DNA of 64,000 nucleotides, from the NCBI GenBank assembly GCA_958295835.1, contig OY282378.1, positions 434,001 through 498,000 of the forward strand, in the 5' to 3' direction. The notes under the pieces were generated by a model. The model was not told the origin of the DNA, searched no databases, and saw nothing but the letters and a program-made list of their open reading frames with translations. This stretch comes from an uncultured Gammaproteobacteria bacterium (GTDB taxonomy: Bacteria; Pseudomonadota; Gammaproteobacteria; HK1). Positions 1 to 8,455 of this stretch are shown in pieces (the stretch's first letter is position 1; each line of letters starts with the position of its first letter). The translations under genes were made by a program, and so were the position numbers.

Positions 1-216
1 ACGCTGGCGCGCGTGAATGCGCACCTGTCCGAGGGTGAGCGGTACCGGCCCGATATCGACCCCACGCCCGACAGCGCCGGTGACACGCCCCTGACCTTCA
101 GCCCCGAACAGATCGACTTGATCGGCGCCGCTCTGGGGGGCGAGATCCTCCGATTGCGTCAAGCGCTTTCGGCGCGGAAACTGCTGCAGGAAGGATCTTG
201 CCGATCGGACCAGTAA
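1..216 (+). CDS. C-terminal end of an unidentified protein (cut by window edge)
   Basis: The frame is open from the first base and stops at 214-216, so this is probably the tail of a longer protein starting outside the window; a GTG at 13 is the only local alternative start. About 71 residues are visible. They are acidic and proline-rich first, then a likely amphipathic helix rich in Leu, Arg and Ala. No family is recognised. It ends only a few bases before the conserved element that precedes the first peptide precursor, so it may be an earlier gene of the same cluster. Confidence 0.4.
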   Translation, partial: TLARVNAHLSEGERYRPDIDPTPDSAGDTPLTFSPEQIDLIGAALGGEILRLRQALSARKLLQEGSCRSDQ

Positions 217-219
217 CTT

Positions 220-315
220 GTAGTGACCGGTAATCGTAACTGTAGTTCGGGCGATATTCGGAAACTACAGGATTGGGGACGATGGCTTCATTGACTGTTG
301 GTCGTTGACGAGAAT
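220..315 (+). promoter_or_regulatory. Conserved upstream element 1 with dyad, before precursor 1
   Basis: This ~95 bp segment closely matches the segment upstream of the second precursor (5463-5562 on the minus strand). Both contain an inverted repeat with arms TGTAGTT and AACTACA about 15 bp apart (one mismatch in the second copy), followed by a shared block ending GTTGGTCGT. Conservation outside coding DNA suggests a shared promoter or operator, possibly for the LuxR-type regulator at 11.8-14.6 kb. That link is inference. Confidence 0.6.
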
Positions 316-408
316 AATGGATACGCAGCAGGTTTTGTGGGAAGGATTGGTTCCGAGTTCAAACCGGACTCGGATGTGGATTGGACTCAGACGAGGGAGG
401 CTGGTGAC

Positions 409-768
409 ATGAGCTTGGAGAATCTCAAGGAATACGCGAGTCGTTGCGCAACCGATCCGGATTTGCTCGTTGCGGCGAAGTCGATCGGAATAGCGGATAT
501 CGAGGAACATATCCGTCACGCCGGGAGCCTGGGCCTGGACTGGACCAGGGACGATCTGGTGGCCTTCCGGAAAGAGATTACCGACGACGGGTTTGAAGAC
601 CTCGCGGATCTCACCGAAGACGAACTGGAACAAGTCGCAGGCGGTGGCATTTTTGCCACGATAGGGGCTGCGGTCGCGGTGGGCGTCGGAGTGGGAGCCG
701 GGGTAGCGGCGGTGGGAGCCACGGCTGGGGCAGGTGGAGCCGCAGCAGCAGGGCGTGGCGGATGGTAA
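409..768 (+). CDS. Nif11-type leader RiPP precursor peptide 1
   Basis: A 119-residue peptide. Residues 1-75 are an acidic helical leader of the Nif11 type (opening MSLENLKEYA, then a W-rich turn near 45). The double-glycine-type site VAGGG lies at 76-80. The remaining 39 residues are almost only Gly, Ala, Val and a few Ile/Thr, with alternating small hydrophobic residues, ending AAAAGRGGW. The start is the ATG behind GGGAGG, a site also kept before the second precursor; an in-frame extension back to 298 lacks this support. A terminator follows, so the gene is probably its own transcript. The core resembles polytheonamide-type substrates of peptide epimerases in composition. The final product is unknown. 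Confidence 0.85.
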   Translation: MSLENLKEYASRCATDPDLLVAAKSIGIADIEEHIRHAGSLGLDWTRDDLVAFRKEITDDGFEDLADLTEDELEQVAGGGIFATIGAAVAVGVGVGAGVAAVGATAGAGGAAAAGRGGW

Positions 769-815
769 GGCCCTCACGGGCTGCCGCCGGCCGGCCGGAG
801 TACATGGCAATGACT

Positions 816-847
816 GCCCTCTCTCGAGCGCGGGGGAGGGCTTTTTT
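816..847 (+). terminator. Rho-independent terminator after precursor 1
   Basis: A GC-rich stem (GCCCTCTC pairing with GGGGAGGGC across a short loop) is followed directly by six T residues. It lies 48 bp past the precursor stop, fitting strong separate expression of the precursor relative to the genes downstream. Confidence 0.75.
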
Positions 848-944
848 GAGAATCGCTGCCGCCTTCCACTGAGCCCGCATTGCTCACCACCCCCCGGCTG
901 TGGACGCGGATCGGATGGCGGATGCCAAGCCGTCCCATTGATCG

Positions 945-1901
945 GTGAGCGAGTTTCTGTTTGCGCTGGGCCTCGTGCTGGGCATTCCATTGCTGCTGTC
1001 GGGCATGACGGCGTTCGCCCGGCCGCGTAGCCGGTTGGATTGGCTGCTTTCGGCTCTTTTATGCGCGGGCGTGTCCTGTTTCATGTACTCGTCCGGTGCT
1101 GTCTGGAGCTGGATCGGTTTCGGCTGGCGGATTGTGCCGCTGGCAGCAGCGGCCGGCGCGGTGGCCTGGTCGGCCCGGCGCCTTCGGGCGCGCCCCGTTC
1201 TGCCGTCGGCAAGGTCCTTCCTGCCGCTCGCGGGCATCGTCTTCCGTGGCGCAATGGTTGCGCTCATCGCCGGAATGCTGATCGATCTCCACATGGCCCG
1301 CCGCGCTCCGGCCGGCGCGGTCGACCTGTGGTTCCCGCTGAAAGGTGGGCGCTTCGCGATCCTGCACGGCGGCGACGGGGCAGCGCTGAACTATCATCGT
1401 TCGGTCCCGGCCCAAGCCTATGCCACCGACATCGTCGCGCTGAATCACCGGGGACGGCGCGCGCGGGGGGTGCGGCCGGAGGCGCTCGATGCCTATGAGA
1501 TCTTCGATCGGGCCGTTGTCGCTCCCTGCGACGGCATCGTGTCGGGGACATCGGACGGGGCGCCCGATGCACCGATCGGCCGGGTCGACCCGCTGAAGCC
1601 GGCGGGCAACCATGTGCTGCTGTTCTGCGCGGTCGGCAGGGCCGGGATCACCTTGCTGCTGGCCCACTTCCGATCCGGCAGCGTGGCCGTGGCCCGCGGC
1701 GACCGGGTCCGGCGCGGCACGCTGCTGGGCCGGGTGGGCAATTCCGGCAATTCGACCGAGCCGCACCTGCACATCCACGCGGTGCGCGGCAGCGAGACCG
1801 ATCCGGGAGCGGTGCTCGCAACCGCCCACGCCGTGCCGCTGACCTTCAACGGGCGCTTCCTGACCCGCAACGACGTCATTCATGTCTCCGACCTGCGATG
1901 A
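945..1901 (+). CDS. Membrane-anchored M23 (LytM-like) peptidase-fold protein
   Basis: 318 residues. The first ~120 contain three to four hydrophobic segments, likely membrane helices. The C-terminal ~190 residues form an M23-like domain: a YATD segment stands where the first zinc-ligand Asp is expected, with a His nine residues before the Asp, and HLHIHA near residue 270 supplies the HxH motif after a GNSGNSTEPH stretch. M23 enzymes usually cut Gly-rich peptides or peptidoglycan cross-links, so cleaving a Gly-rich core or protecting the wall are possible roles here; both are inference. The GTG start at 945 has no clear ribosome-binding site but keeps the first membrane segment. The stop overlaps the next start by 4 bp, so the two are probably co-translated. 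Confidence 0.7.
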   Translation: MSEFLFALGLVLGIPLLLSGMTAFARPRSRLDWLLSALLCAGVSCFMYSSGAVWSWIGFGWRIVPLAAAAGAVAWSARRLRARPVLPSARSFLPLAGIVFRGAMVALIAGMLIDLHMARRAPAGAVDLWFPLKGGRFAILHGGDGAALNYHRSVPAQAYATDIVALNHRGRRARGVRPEALDAYEIFDRAVVAPCDGIVSGTSDGAPDAPIGRVDPLKPAGNHVLLFCAVGRAGITLLLAHFRSGSVAVARGDRVRRGTLLGRVGNSGNSTEPHLHIHAVRGSETDPGAVLATAHAVPLTFNGRFLTRNDVIHVSDLR

Positions 1902-3100
1902 ATCCGATGGAGCACTTGTTCGATCTGGATCCTCTCATCAACGTGCGGAGGGAGAGTGATCTGCCGCCGCAAACGTCCTGCGATCGCCTGTCGGACGTAT
2001 TGGCGCTGGTGGAGCCGCGGCTTGGCGCGGCCCTGCTCGACGAACCCGGCCGCGCCGCACTGCATCATGTCGCGGGTCGTATCTCCACCCATCTCTCCCC
2101 CTTCTGGGGGCTGGAGGTGCGGCTTGGCGACCCCGCCCCGCGCGCCGATATCCTGTGGGAAGTGACGCAGGAAAATAGCGGTATCTCGACCCTGGCGGGT
2201 CGTAATCCCCATGATCCCGCGGCCGACGTCACCGCCGCGCTACGGCAGCGATCGCCTTTCTGGCACGAGATCGGCCGCTTCGCGGAGGAGTGGCTGGACA
2301 GCGTGGACTGGCGCCGGCGACTGCTCAACATCTGGCTGGAGGTGGACTCGTCGACGACTTCGTCGGACACGACGCTCGATGCGTACCTGGACCGGCCGAG
2401 TCTGTTCCTGGGGCCGAACCACCGTTCGGTGACCGGCCCGGCTCGCGAGTTGCTGGGGCATCTGGCGGCGCTGGGCCGCCGCCTTTACGGGCTGGACCTG
2501 GACCAGGCGCGGATCGACGCGATCACCAATACCCTCCCCGGGGAGGCGCGGGTGTTCCAGATGGGGATCATGGGTGCGCGGGCGATCCCGGTCGTGCGAC
2601 TCTGTGTGAAGGGCCTGGATACCGGGATGATTGTGCGCTGGCTTGCCGTCATCGGTTGGCCGGGAGATCAGGCGCGCCTGTGCGACACCCTGGCCCAACT
2701 GAAGCCCCTGTGCGGTGAAATCGCACTCAACGTGGACATCCTCCCCGATCGGGTGGGCCCGAAGCTGGGGCTTGAGATGTACGTTGCCCGGCGAGCGCTG
2801 TCCATGAACGCTTGGCAGCCGCTTCATGACGAGTTGAGCGCACGGGGACTCACGCGGGCGGACAAGCTGGCGGCGCTAGAGGACTTTCCCTCGTTTCAGC
2901 GATACCGGCAGGCTGATGTGTGGCTCCGCAGCACGCCGCCCCTCGGGTACCCGGTGTTGGCCACGAATCTGCATCATCTGAAGCTGGTCGTCGTGGGGGA
3001 TGCGGCGATCGAGGCCAAGGTGTATCTGGGGATCTTCCGCCCCGTCATGGACTATTCGCTGAGCCGAGGCGGCGGGTTGGAGGAGGGCGGCTGGCGGTAA
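1898..3100 (+). CDS. Unrecognised 400-residue protein of the peptide cluster
   Basis: A soluble-looking protein without signal peptide or membrane segment. It starts in an ATGA overlap with the M23-like gene and ends 37 bp before the convergent radical SAM gene. Visible landmarks are an NIWLEVD motif near residue 148, a PSLFLGPN motif near 170, and a C-terminal HHLKLVVV...AKVYLGI strand pair. The last pattern is faintly like the terminal strands of ABBA-type prenyltransferases, but this is too weak for a call. Coupling to the M23-like gene and position between the two precursors suggest a tailoring, export or immunity role. Function unknown. Confidence 0.7.
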   Translation: MNPMEHLFDLDPLINVRRESDLPPQTSCDRLSDVLALVEPRLGAALLDEPGRAALHHVAGRISTHLSPFWGLEVRLGDPAPRADILWEVTQENSGISTLAGRNPHDPAADVTAALRQRSPFWHEIGRFAEEWLDSVDWRRRLLNIWLEVDSSTTSSDTTLDAYLDRPSLFLGPNHRSVTGPARELLGHLAALGRRLYGLDLDQARIDAITNTLPGEARVFQMGIMGARAIPVVRLCVKGLDTGMIVRWLAVIGWPGDQARLCDTLAQLKPLCGEIALNVDILPDRVGPKLGLEMYVARRALSMNAWQPLHDELSARGLTRADKLAALEDFPSFQRYRQADVWLRSTPPLGYPVLATNLHHLKLVVVGDAAIEAKVYLGIFRPVMDYSLSRGGGLEEGGWR

Positions 3101-3137
3101 CTGCCACCGCCATCACCCCCCTTTCCCCGCCGCCGCC

Positions 3138-4973
3138 TCACGCCGCTGCCGCCGCCGCGACCACCGGCTCGCGCAACGAGGCGTCCTGAGCCTCTCGCCG
3201 GGCGCGATAGTCTCGGGTGATCGCCACCTCGCACAACAACCCCTTCCTGAAGAGCGCGTCGAGCATGGACAGCGCCACCATCGGCCCGATCCGCGGATCG
3301 TCCGACAGCGCGTCGAACACCTGCTCATAGGTGAGGTCGCCCCGGCCGATGAGCTCGGCCGTGCGTACGTGCAGCTCGCCCCGACGGAAATCGCGCTGCG
3401 TGGTCGGCGAGAGCAGGGTGACGCCGTCCGGCTGCGGCACCACCTTCAGGTCGTCGCGCCACCGCATCGGCATTTCGGGGTAGGGCCGGACCACCATGCT
3501 GCGCCCGATGATGCGCTTCAGTGCCGCCTCGAAACCTTCCGGCCCGTCGTCGAAGGTCGCCTCGTCGAAGACCCGGTAGCCGTAAGGGTACTGCCTCGTC
3601 GTGTAGCAGGGACTGATCAGCTTCACCGTGCGGTTCACCATGTTCACCAGCGTGCCCGAAATACAGGCGATCGAGCCCTGCGGCGGCTCGAACCCTTCGG
3701 GCCGGTTCTCGAAATCCACGTTCCGGAGATCGTCGGCTCCAACCAGTTGCTGCAACATCTTCTCGCGCCCGCCCGGGACCTTGTGGCCGGCGCCGCGCCA
3801 ACGTGCTCGTACCTTGATCCCCTCGCCCTCGCCCGGGACCTCCTCGGTACGGGGCGCCTCGACGGTACGGTGCGCCTTGACATCTTTCTGCTGCATCAGC
3901 ATCTGGGTGTCGCGCAACTCCATCGGAGAGAAGGCCGCGTGCAGGCGCCGCAACATCCCGCGCGACAGCACACTGATCCGCGGCCAGGGCACCGGCCCGG
4001 TGGAGTAATAGTCGATCAGCTCCCTGACCCAGTCCACGCCGGCCCGCGCGGTCGCGGTGCACAGCATCGCACCGGTCGACTCCTCCCAGAGCCCCAGCAA
4101 CTTCACGTAATGCGGGTTGTCGTGCGGCTCGGTGCTCCAGTACAACATCCCGTGCCCCGCGGGCCAACCCAGCACCCGGATCATCCCCGTGGCCACCGCG
4201 CGCACCAACTCGCGGTTCTCCGGCCGGGAGAGGTCGAAGATGGTTTGCAGCTTGCCCGCGTCGAAGGCGCAGAAGTAGCACTGGACCGAGCAGCCCACTG
4301 CCATCTCCACGGCGTGACAGGGATGATCCAGGCTCCAACCGAACCAGCCCAGCTCGTTGCGAACCGCAGCCACCCGACGAAGGCGCCATGCGGTGTATTC
4401 CGGGCTGAGCGTCCTTCTGGCGCTTAGCTTGAACTTGTTGATCATGACCGCTCTGTCCATGCGGTGGCGCCATTTGAGCCAGATTCGAAGCTCGCGATAG
4501 GGCGCCAAAGCCGCAAGAACGTCGGACGGCACGTCCTCGAAGTTGACGTGCTCAATCACCAGCAAGGGGAAGCGCTCGATCAGATCCGGCTGCAACCACA
4601 GCAATTCCATCGCTTCGGGCTCGAAGGTCACCCCGATGTCCTTCAGCATCCGGCGCTGCTGATCGGTGAACTTCCCCCCCGCCTCCACCGCCGCGCGGAA
4701 GTCGCGGTCGCCCTCATGGCACTCGAAGAAACGCTTGGCTTCGGCTGCCACGCGGATGTCGTCGGGGCTGAAATCCGCGAAAGTGTCTTCGTATCGCGAA
4801 ATTCGGGACGCCCCCCCATCCCCCTCGGGGGGCGCCCCCCCATCCCCCCCGGACGGTTGCAGCCTACTTACCCTCTCCGCGAGAGACATCATCACTTCCG
4901 TACGACCCGCCTCCGCTTCAGCGGCGAGGTCCGCCGAACTGCTGTTCACGACGTCAGGGGCGCTGGTTTCCAT
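3138..4973 (-). CDS. Radical SAM RiPP maturase, PoyD-like peptide epimerase candidate
   Basis: 611 residues. The cluster-binding motif is CX3CX2C at C228, C232 and C235 (VGCSVQCYFCAFD), inside a segment resembling the GCSVGCWFC motif of PoyD/OspD-type epimerases; a downstream YWSTEPHDNPHY block also resembles them. Those enzymes abstract an alpha hydrogen from core residues and convert L- to D-amino acids. The first ~220 residues would hold a leader-recognition region. The gene follows precursor 2 by 62 bp in the same direction and is probably co-transcribed with it. An acidic low-complexity stretch near 41-55 arises from a short GC-rich direct repeat, and the C-terminus ends in an Ala run. 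Radical SAM identity is secure; the epimerase subtype is inference. Confidence 0.8.
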   Translation of the reverse strand: METSAPDVVNSSSADLAAEAEAGRTEVMMSLAERVSRLQPSGGDGGAPPEGDGGASRISRYEDTFADFSPDDIRVAAEAKRFFECHEGDRDFRAAVEAGGKFTDQQRRMLKDIGVTFEPEAMELLWLQPDLIERFPLLVIEHVNFEDVPSDVLAALAPYRELRIWLKWRHRMDRAVMINKFKLSARRTLSPEYTAWRLRRVAAVRNELGWFGWSLDHPCHAVEMAVGCSVQCYFCAFDAGKLQTIFDLSRPENRELVRAVATGMIRVLGWPAGHGMLYWSTEPHDNPHYVKLLGLWEESTGAMLCTATARAGVDWVRELIDYYSTGPVPWPRISVLSRGMLRRLHAAFSPMELRDTQMLMQQKDVKAHRTVEAPRTEEVPGEGEGIKVRARWRGAGHKVPGGREKMLQQLVGADDLRNVDFENRPEGFEPPQGSIACISGTLVNMVNRTVKLISPCYTTRQYPYGYRVFDEATFDDGPEGFEAALKRIIGRSMVVRPYPEMPMRWRDDLKVVPQPDGVTLLSPTTQRDFRRGELHVRTAELIGRGDLTYEQVFDALSDDPRIGPMVALSMLDALFRKGLLCEVAITRDYRARREAQDASLREPVVAAAAAA

Positions 4974-5035
4974 TTCGCACGACTCCCGTTGGACACTATG
5001 GCTGATACATCATCGAGGTGTTGCCAATCGAGGTG

Positions 5036-5398
5036 TTACCAGCCACCCCTCCCTGCTGCTGCGGCTCCACCTCCCACCGCTGCTCCTACCGCACCTCCCA
5101 CCGCTGCTCCTGCCGCAGCTCCCGCCGCGACTCCCACCGCGACCGCGGCGGTGGTGGTGACCCCGCCGCCGGCAACCTGATCCAGTTCTTCTTCGCTGAG
5201 GTCCGCGAGGCCTCCTTCGGTGCCGGTCACTTCCTTCTGGAACTCCACCAAATCACTCCTGTCCCAGTCCAGGCCCATGCTCTCGGCGTGACGCATGTGT
5301 TCGTCCATATTTCCCATCCCGATATCCTTCGCTGCCGTGCGCAGCTCCGGATCGACCGCGCAACGACGCGCATATTCCTTGAGATTCTCCACGCTCAT
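5036..5398 (-). CDS. Nif11-type leader RiPP precursor peptide 2
   Basis: 120 residues and a clear paralogue of the precursor at 409-768. The leader opens MSVENLKEYA, keeps the GLDW turn, and ends at VAGGG (75-79). The 41-residue core has more Ala and fewer Ile residues than copy 1 but ends in the identical AAAAGRGGW. The start is fixed by GGGAGG 9 bp upstream, the same spacing class as copy 1. It lies between the methyltransferase/sulfotransferase gene (169 bp upstream) and the radical SAM gene (62 bp downstream), all on the minus strand. Conservation of the leader and terminal residues, with a variable Gly/Ala/Val middle, points to common processing enzymes and a related product. Confidence 0.87.
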   Translation of the reverse strand: MSVENLKEYARRCAVDPELRTAAKDIGMGNMDEHMRHAESMGLDWDRSDLVEFQKEVTGTEGGLADLSEEELDQVAGGGVTTTAAVAVGVAAGAAAGAAVGGAVGAAVGGGAAAAGRGGW

Positions 5399-5462
5399 GT
5401 CACTAGCCTCCCGTTTTCAAGTTGAACTTGGATGACTGACTGATACTCATCCTGCATGAGTT

Positions 5463-5562
5463 GTATAATCTCATTGACGACCAACGGTCAACGAAGCCGT
5501 GCTCCCAATTCATGTAGTTTCCGAAATTCTCCCGAACTGCAAACACAATTCCCGGTGACTAC
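5463..5562 (-). promoter_or_regulatory. Conserved upstream element 2 with dyad, before precursor 2
   Basis: Minus-strand counterpart of the element at 220-315, with the same order of blocks: GTAGT, then TGCAGTT...AACTACA, then a GTTGGTCGT-type block. It nearly abuts the 3' end of the methyltransferase/sulfotransferase gene, so precursor 2 probably has its own promoter even though the surrounding genes could form an operon. Confidence 0.6.
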
Positions 5563-5566
5563 ATGT

Positions 5567-8455
5567 TCACCCGGCGCAACGCTCCAGCACGCGGGCATGG
5601 ACCGGATTGCAGATTTCGGCCACGGTGCGCGCCAGCCACCCCTCTGGCAACCCGTCCAGCGGGCTGGGTCCCGGGGGGCCGGCGTTGCTGTGGCCCGTGC
5701 CGGTGAGAGACGCCGCGGACTGGCCGGCAAAGGCCGCGAGACGACCGCGCATCGGGCCGAGGTCCTGGGTGCGCAGGACGAGCGTCCGTTCGGGCGGCAG
5801 AGCGTCGAGCATCTTCCCGGTGGCCCGGGCCCAATGAGTCAGGAACCGCCGCGCCACGTCGGGTAGACAGGCTCGCCGCGCTTGCGGCGTCGTGATTTCC
5901 TCCCAATCGAACCGGCCCAGGAGCACCTCTCCATAGTCCCGCTGCCAGGCGGGCGGAGCCTTGCCGTGCTTGCGGAGGCGATCATGCACGCGCAGCAACT
6001 CCCTCAGGTAGCTCTCGAACCAGGCATCCGGGGCGCGCACCGGCAGGAGGAACCGAGTGTCGTCACTCAGGTCGACGAGCACGTCGCCGGCCAGGTGGAG
6101 GAAGCTGGCCGCGTCCATCTCCAGTGCGCTCTCCCGGTCGCGCCGGGTCATGTAGGCGCGTAGCGCTTCATGGCTCAGACTGCCCCGGTGGTAGTCGACC
6201 AGCCTGCGAATCGTCTCTGTCTCGGCGTATTCGTTGGCGGCACGAAAATTGCGGAAAAGGGTGTACAGCGACACGACGCCCGATCGTGGCAGGCCGACGC
6301 AGACCAGGTGGAACCGCCGCGCCGGTATCGTCGCGACCCAGGGCGCCGCGGGGGGCTCTTCGGTCAGCCCCTCGAACTCCTCACGCAGCCCTCGTGGCGC
6401 CGCGCGATCTTCCCGGGCACTCTCGGCCACGTCCGCGCAGAAGCGACGTCCCGGGCCCGGGCGTAGCGCGCGCGCGGCACGGCACAGATCCAGAAGCGCC
6501 GCATACCACAGGCAGGTCTCGCGCCGACCGGCGGCCAGGTAGGGGACGACGCGGACCAGGAACTCATCCGACAACCCTTCGGACCAGGCACGCTTGATCC
6601 GCGCCCAGTCGGCGATCTCGTCGTGGAGGTCGGGAGCGAGGCGGTCCAGCGCAGTCAGGCGGTCCAGCGCCCTGGCGCTGTGTTCCTGATCCAGCCCGCC
6701 CAGAATGGTCCCCACCTCGTCAGCGACGCGATACGTCATGGCCGCCGCCAGGTCCGCCGGAATTCGCGACGCCGCTTCCTTCGACCAGCCGGCGCCCAGG
6801 GGCAGGTCGCTGCCGAACCCGTTGACATACGCCAAGATGGCGTTGGCGCCGTCGAGCGCCGCCTCCTGCGCCCCTCCGGCCACCTGCACGCGCAGCCAGA
6901 GTTGCACGGTGTGGATCCGCCCGATGTGCATCAAATCGTAACCGTGCACCTGCTCCAGCCGGGTGTCGCTGTCCATCGCGCGGTGCAGGCGCGCCTCGGC
7001 CGCGGCGGGGTCTCCACGGCGGACGTCGAAATAGGCCCAGGCCTGGTGAAGCCAGAGTCGCGCCAAGTCGTCCAGCTCGGGGTCGTTCGCGACATCCGGC
7101 AGGCGCGCGGCACAGGCCTCGAGCGCCCTCCCGGCCGCCCCCTGGTCGTCGGCGTTCGACAGGCGCACCGCATCTCGCACGGCATCGCGCATCGCGATGT
7201 AGCGGGCCAGCCGGTCCGCATCGAGCTTGTCGGCGACCTGCGCCTGCAGGCGCTGCATGAACAGCTCCCCGGTGACGCCGGGGCCCTTGCGCGGAGACAA
7301 GGTCCAACCGGCCCGGGCGGCCAACATGGCGTGCGCAAGCCGCGTAGTGATGGGGATCGTCTTCGTGATCGGGCCTGGCTCGGTTCCGGGGTCTGCCGGC
7401 GAACGATCGTCGCGCGGGGCGGTCCGTCCTGTGGATGCCGCCGGGACTTCGTGGCTGAACTCGGTGCTGCCGTGGTGCGCGCTGCCGTCGATGGTGGTGT
7501 CCCAGTCGATCCACACGCCCTCGGCGCCGGGGGACTGGTGATCGAGGCCGGCGTGGCAGCCGCGGAACCGGACGGTGAGGTCGATGGGCGTGCCCGCCTC
7601 GACCCGGCGGGCGGGGATCGGGGCGAAGCACTGCTCCCACACCGTCGGCGCATCGAGGGGACCGGTGCGAAGCACGAGATCGTCGGCCAGATCCGCCTCG
7701 AACCACAGCGCCCACCCGTGCAGGGTGCCAGGCCGTATCGCAGTTGTCGTCACCGTGCCCGTGACCGCGTCCTCAAGCGGGCCGGTCTGCAGGTCGGCGC
7801 CACACACCGCCACCGGGCGCGCGAGCAGGTGCCGGTCGGTGAAGGAGGCGATGTAGAGGTTGTGGCCGACGTGAGCGCCCAGCACGTCAAGACGCACACC
7901 GGCCACCCGGGCGCCGTCCCAGCAGTGGACCAGGGCGTGCGCCTCCGAGTCCTCGACCGGGGCGGCGAATACCCGTACCCGCTTCGGGATCACGAGGCCG
8001 CCGGGCTTGAGCCACTGGTCCCGTGCGCGCTTTACGGCGCCGATCATCGCGCCGCCGAGGCCGGCCAGACCGAGGCACTCGCTGACCAGCACGTCGACGA
8101 GGCGAGGCAGGCGGACGTGGTCCGACTCGCCCTGCACCACCGTGACCCGCACGTCGTTGGCAGCGGCCAGCGCCCGGGCCCGGGCCGCGATGGCCGTGCG
8201 TTCGACGCCGATCACGGCGCCCGCGCCCTCCTGGGCAGCCGCGACGGCGAGCACCCCGGTGCCAGCGCCCAGGTCGACGACGAAGTCCCCCGGTCGTACC
8301 GCCCGGCGTACCGCCTCGACGAAGGCGCCGGTACGCACCCGGTCCGCCAGCAGGTGGCGGTGGAAGCCCATCACCTCGCCTGACCCCGCGTTGAGGGTCG
8401 GCACGAACCGCACGCGGCCGGTCGCCGCATCCGGCCCCTCCGTGGTCAACTGCAT
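5567..8455 (-). CDS. PRMT-like methyltransferase / helical middle / sulfotransferase fusion
   Basis: 962 residues with three parts. Residues 1-~330 are a Rossmann methyltransferase with the SAM loop VVDLGAGTGVL at 59-69 and the beta-barrel half typical of protein arginine methyltransferases. The double-Glu loop is only partly kept (SECLGLAG, second Glu not evident), so the target may not be arginine. The middle (~340-710) is helical and TPR-like. Residues ~715-962 are a PAPS-dependent sulfotransferase, with the 5'-phosphosulfate loop LPRSGVVSL and a 3'-phosphate segment VRAPDAWFES. The start overlaps the M16 peptidase end by 10 bp. The Arg and Trp at the conserved precursor C-terminus, or Ser/Thr residues, are conceivable targets. 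I know no characterised protein with this architecture. Confidence 0.8.
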   Translation of the reverse strand: MQLTTEGPDAATGRVRFVPTLNAGSGEVMGFHRHLLADRVRTGAFVEAVRRAVRPGDFVVDLGAGTGVLAVAAAQEGAGAVIGVERTAIAARARALAAANDVRVTVVQGESDHVRLPRLVDVLVSECLGLAGLGGAMIGAVKRARDQWLKPGGLVIPKRVRVFAAPVEDSEAHALVHCWDGARVAGVRLDVLGAHVGHNLYIASFTDRHLLARPVAVCGADLQTGPLEDAVTGTVTTTAIRPGTLHGWALWFEADLADDLVLRTGPLDAPTVWEQCFAPIPARRVEAGTPIDLTVRFRGCHAGLDHQSPGAEGVWIDWDTTIDGSAHHGSTEFSHEVPAASTGRTAPRDDRSPADPGTEPGPITKTIPITTRLAHAMLAARAGWTLSPRKGPGVTGELFMQRLQAQVADKLDADRLARYIAMRDAVRDAVRLSNADDQGAAGRALEACAARLPDVANDPELDDLARLWLHQAWAYFDVRRGDPAAAEARLHRAMDSDTRLEQVHGYDLMHIGRIHTVQLWLRVQVAGGAQEAALDGANAILAYVNGFGSDLPLGAGWSKEAASRIPADLAAAMTYRVADEVGTILGGLDQEHSARALDRLTALDRLAPDLHDEIADWARIKRAWSEGLSDEFLVRVVPYLAAGRRETCLWYAALLDLCRAARALRPGPGRRFCADVAESAREDRAAPRGLREEFEGLTEEPPAAPWVATIPARRFHLVCVGLPRSGVVSLYTLFRNFRAANEYAETETIRRLVDYHRGSLSHEALRAYMTRRDRESALEMDAASFLHLAGDVLVDLSDDTRFLLPVRAPDAWFESYLRELLRVHDRLRKHGKAPPAWQRDYGEVLLGRFDWEEITTPQARRACLPDVARRFLTHWARATGKMLDALPPERTLVLRTQDLGPMRGRLAAFAGQSAASLTGTGHSNAGPPGPSPLDGLPEGWLARTVAEICNPVHARVLERCAG

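Noticed and set aside
298..408. Upstream in-frame extension of precursor 1
   Set aside because: It would overlap the conserved non-coding element, and GGGAGG sits before ATG 409, as it does in the paralogue.
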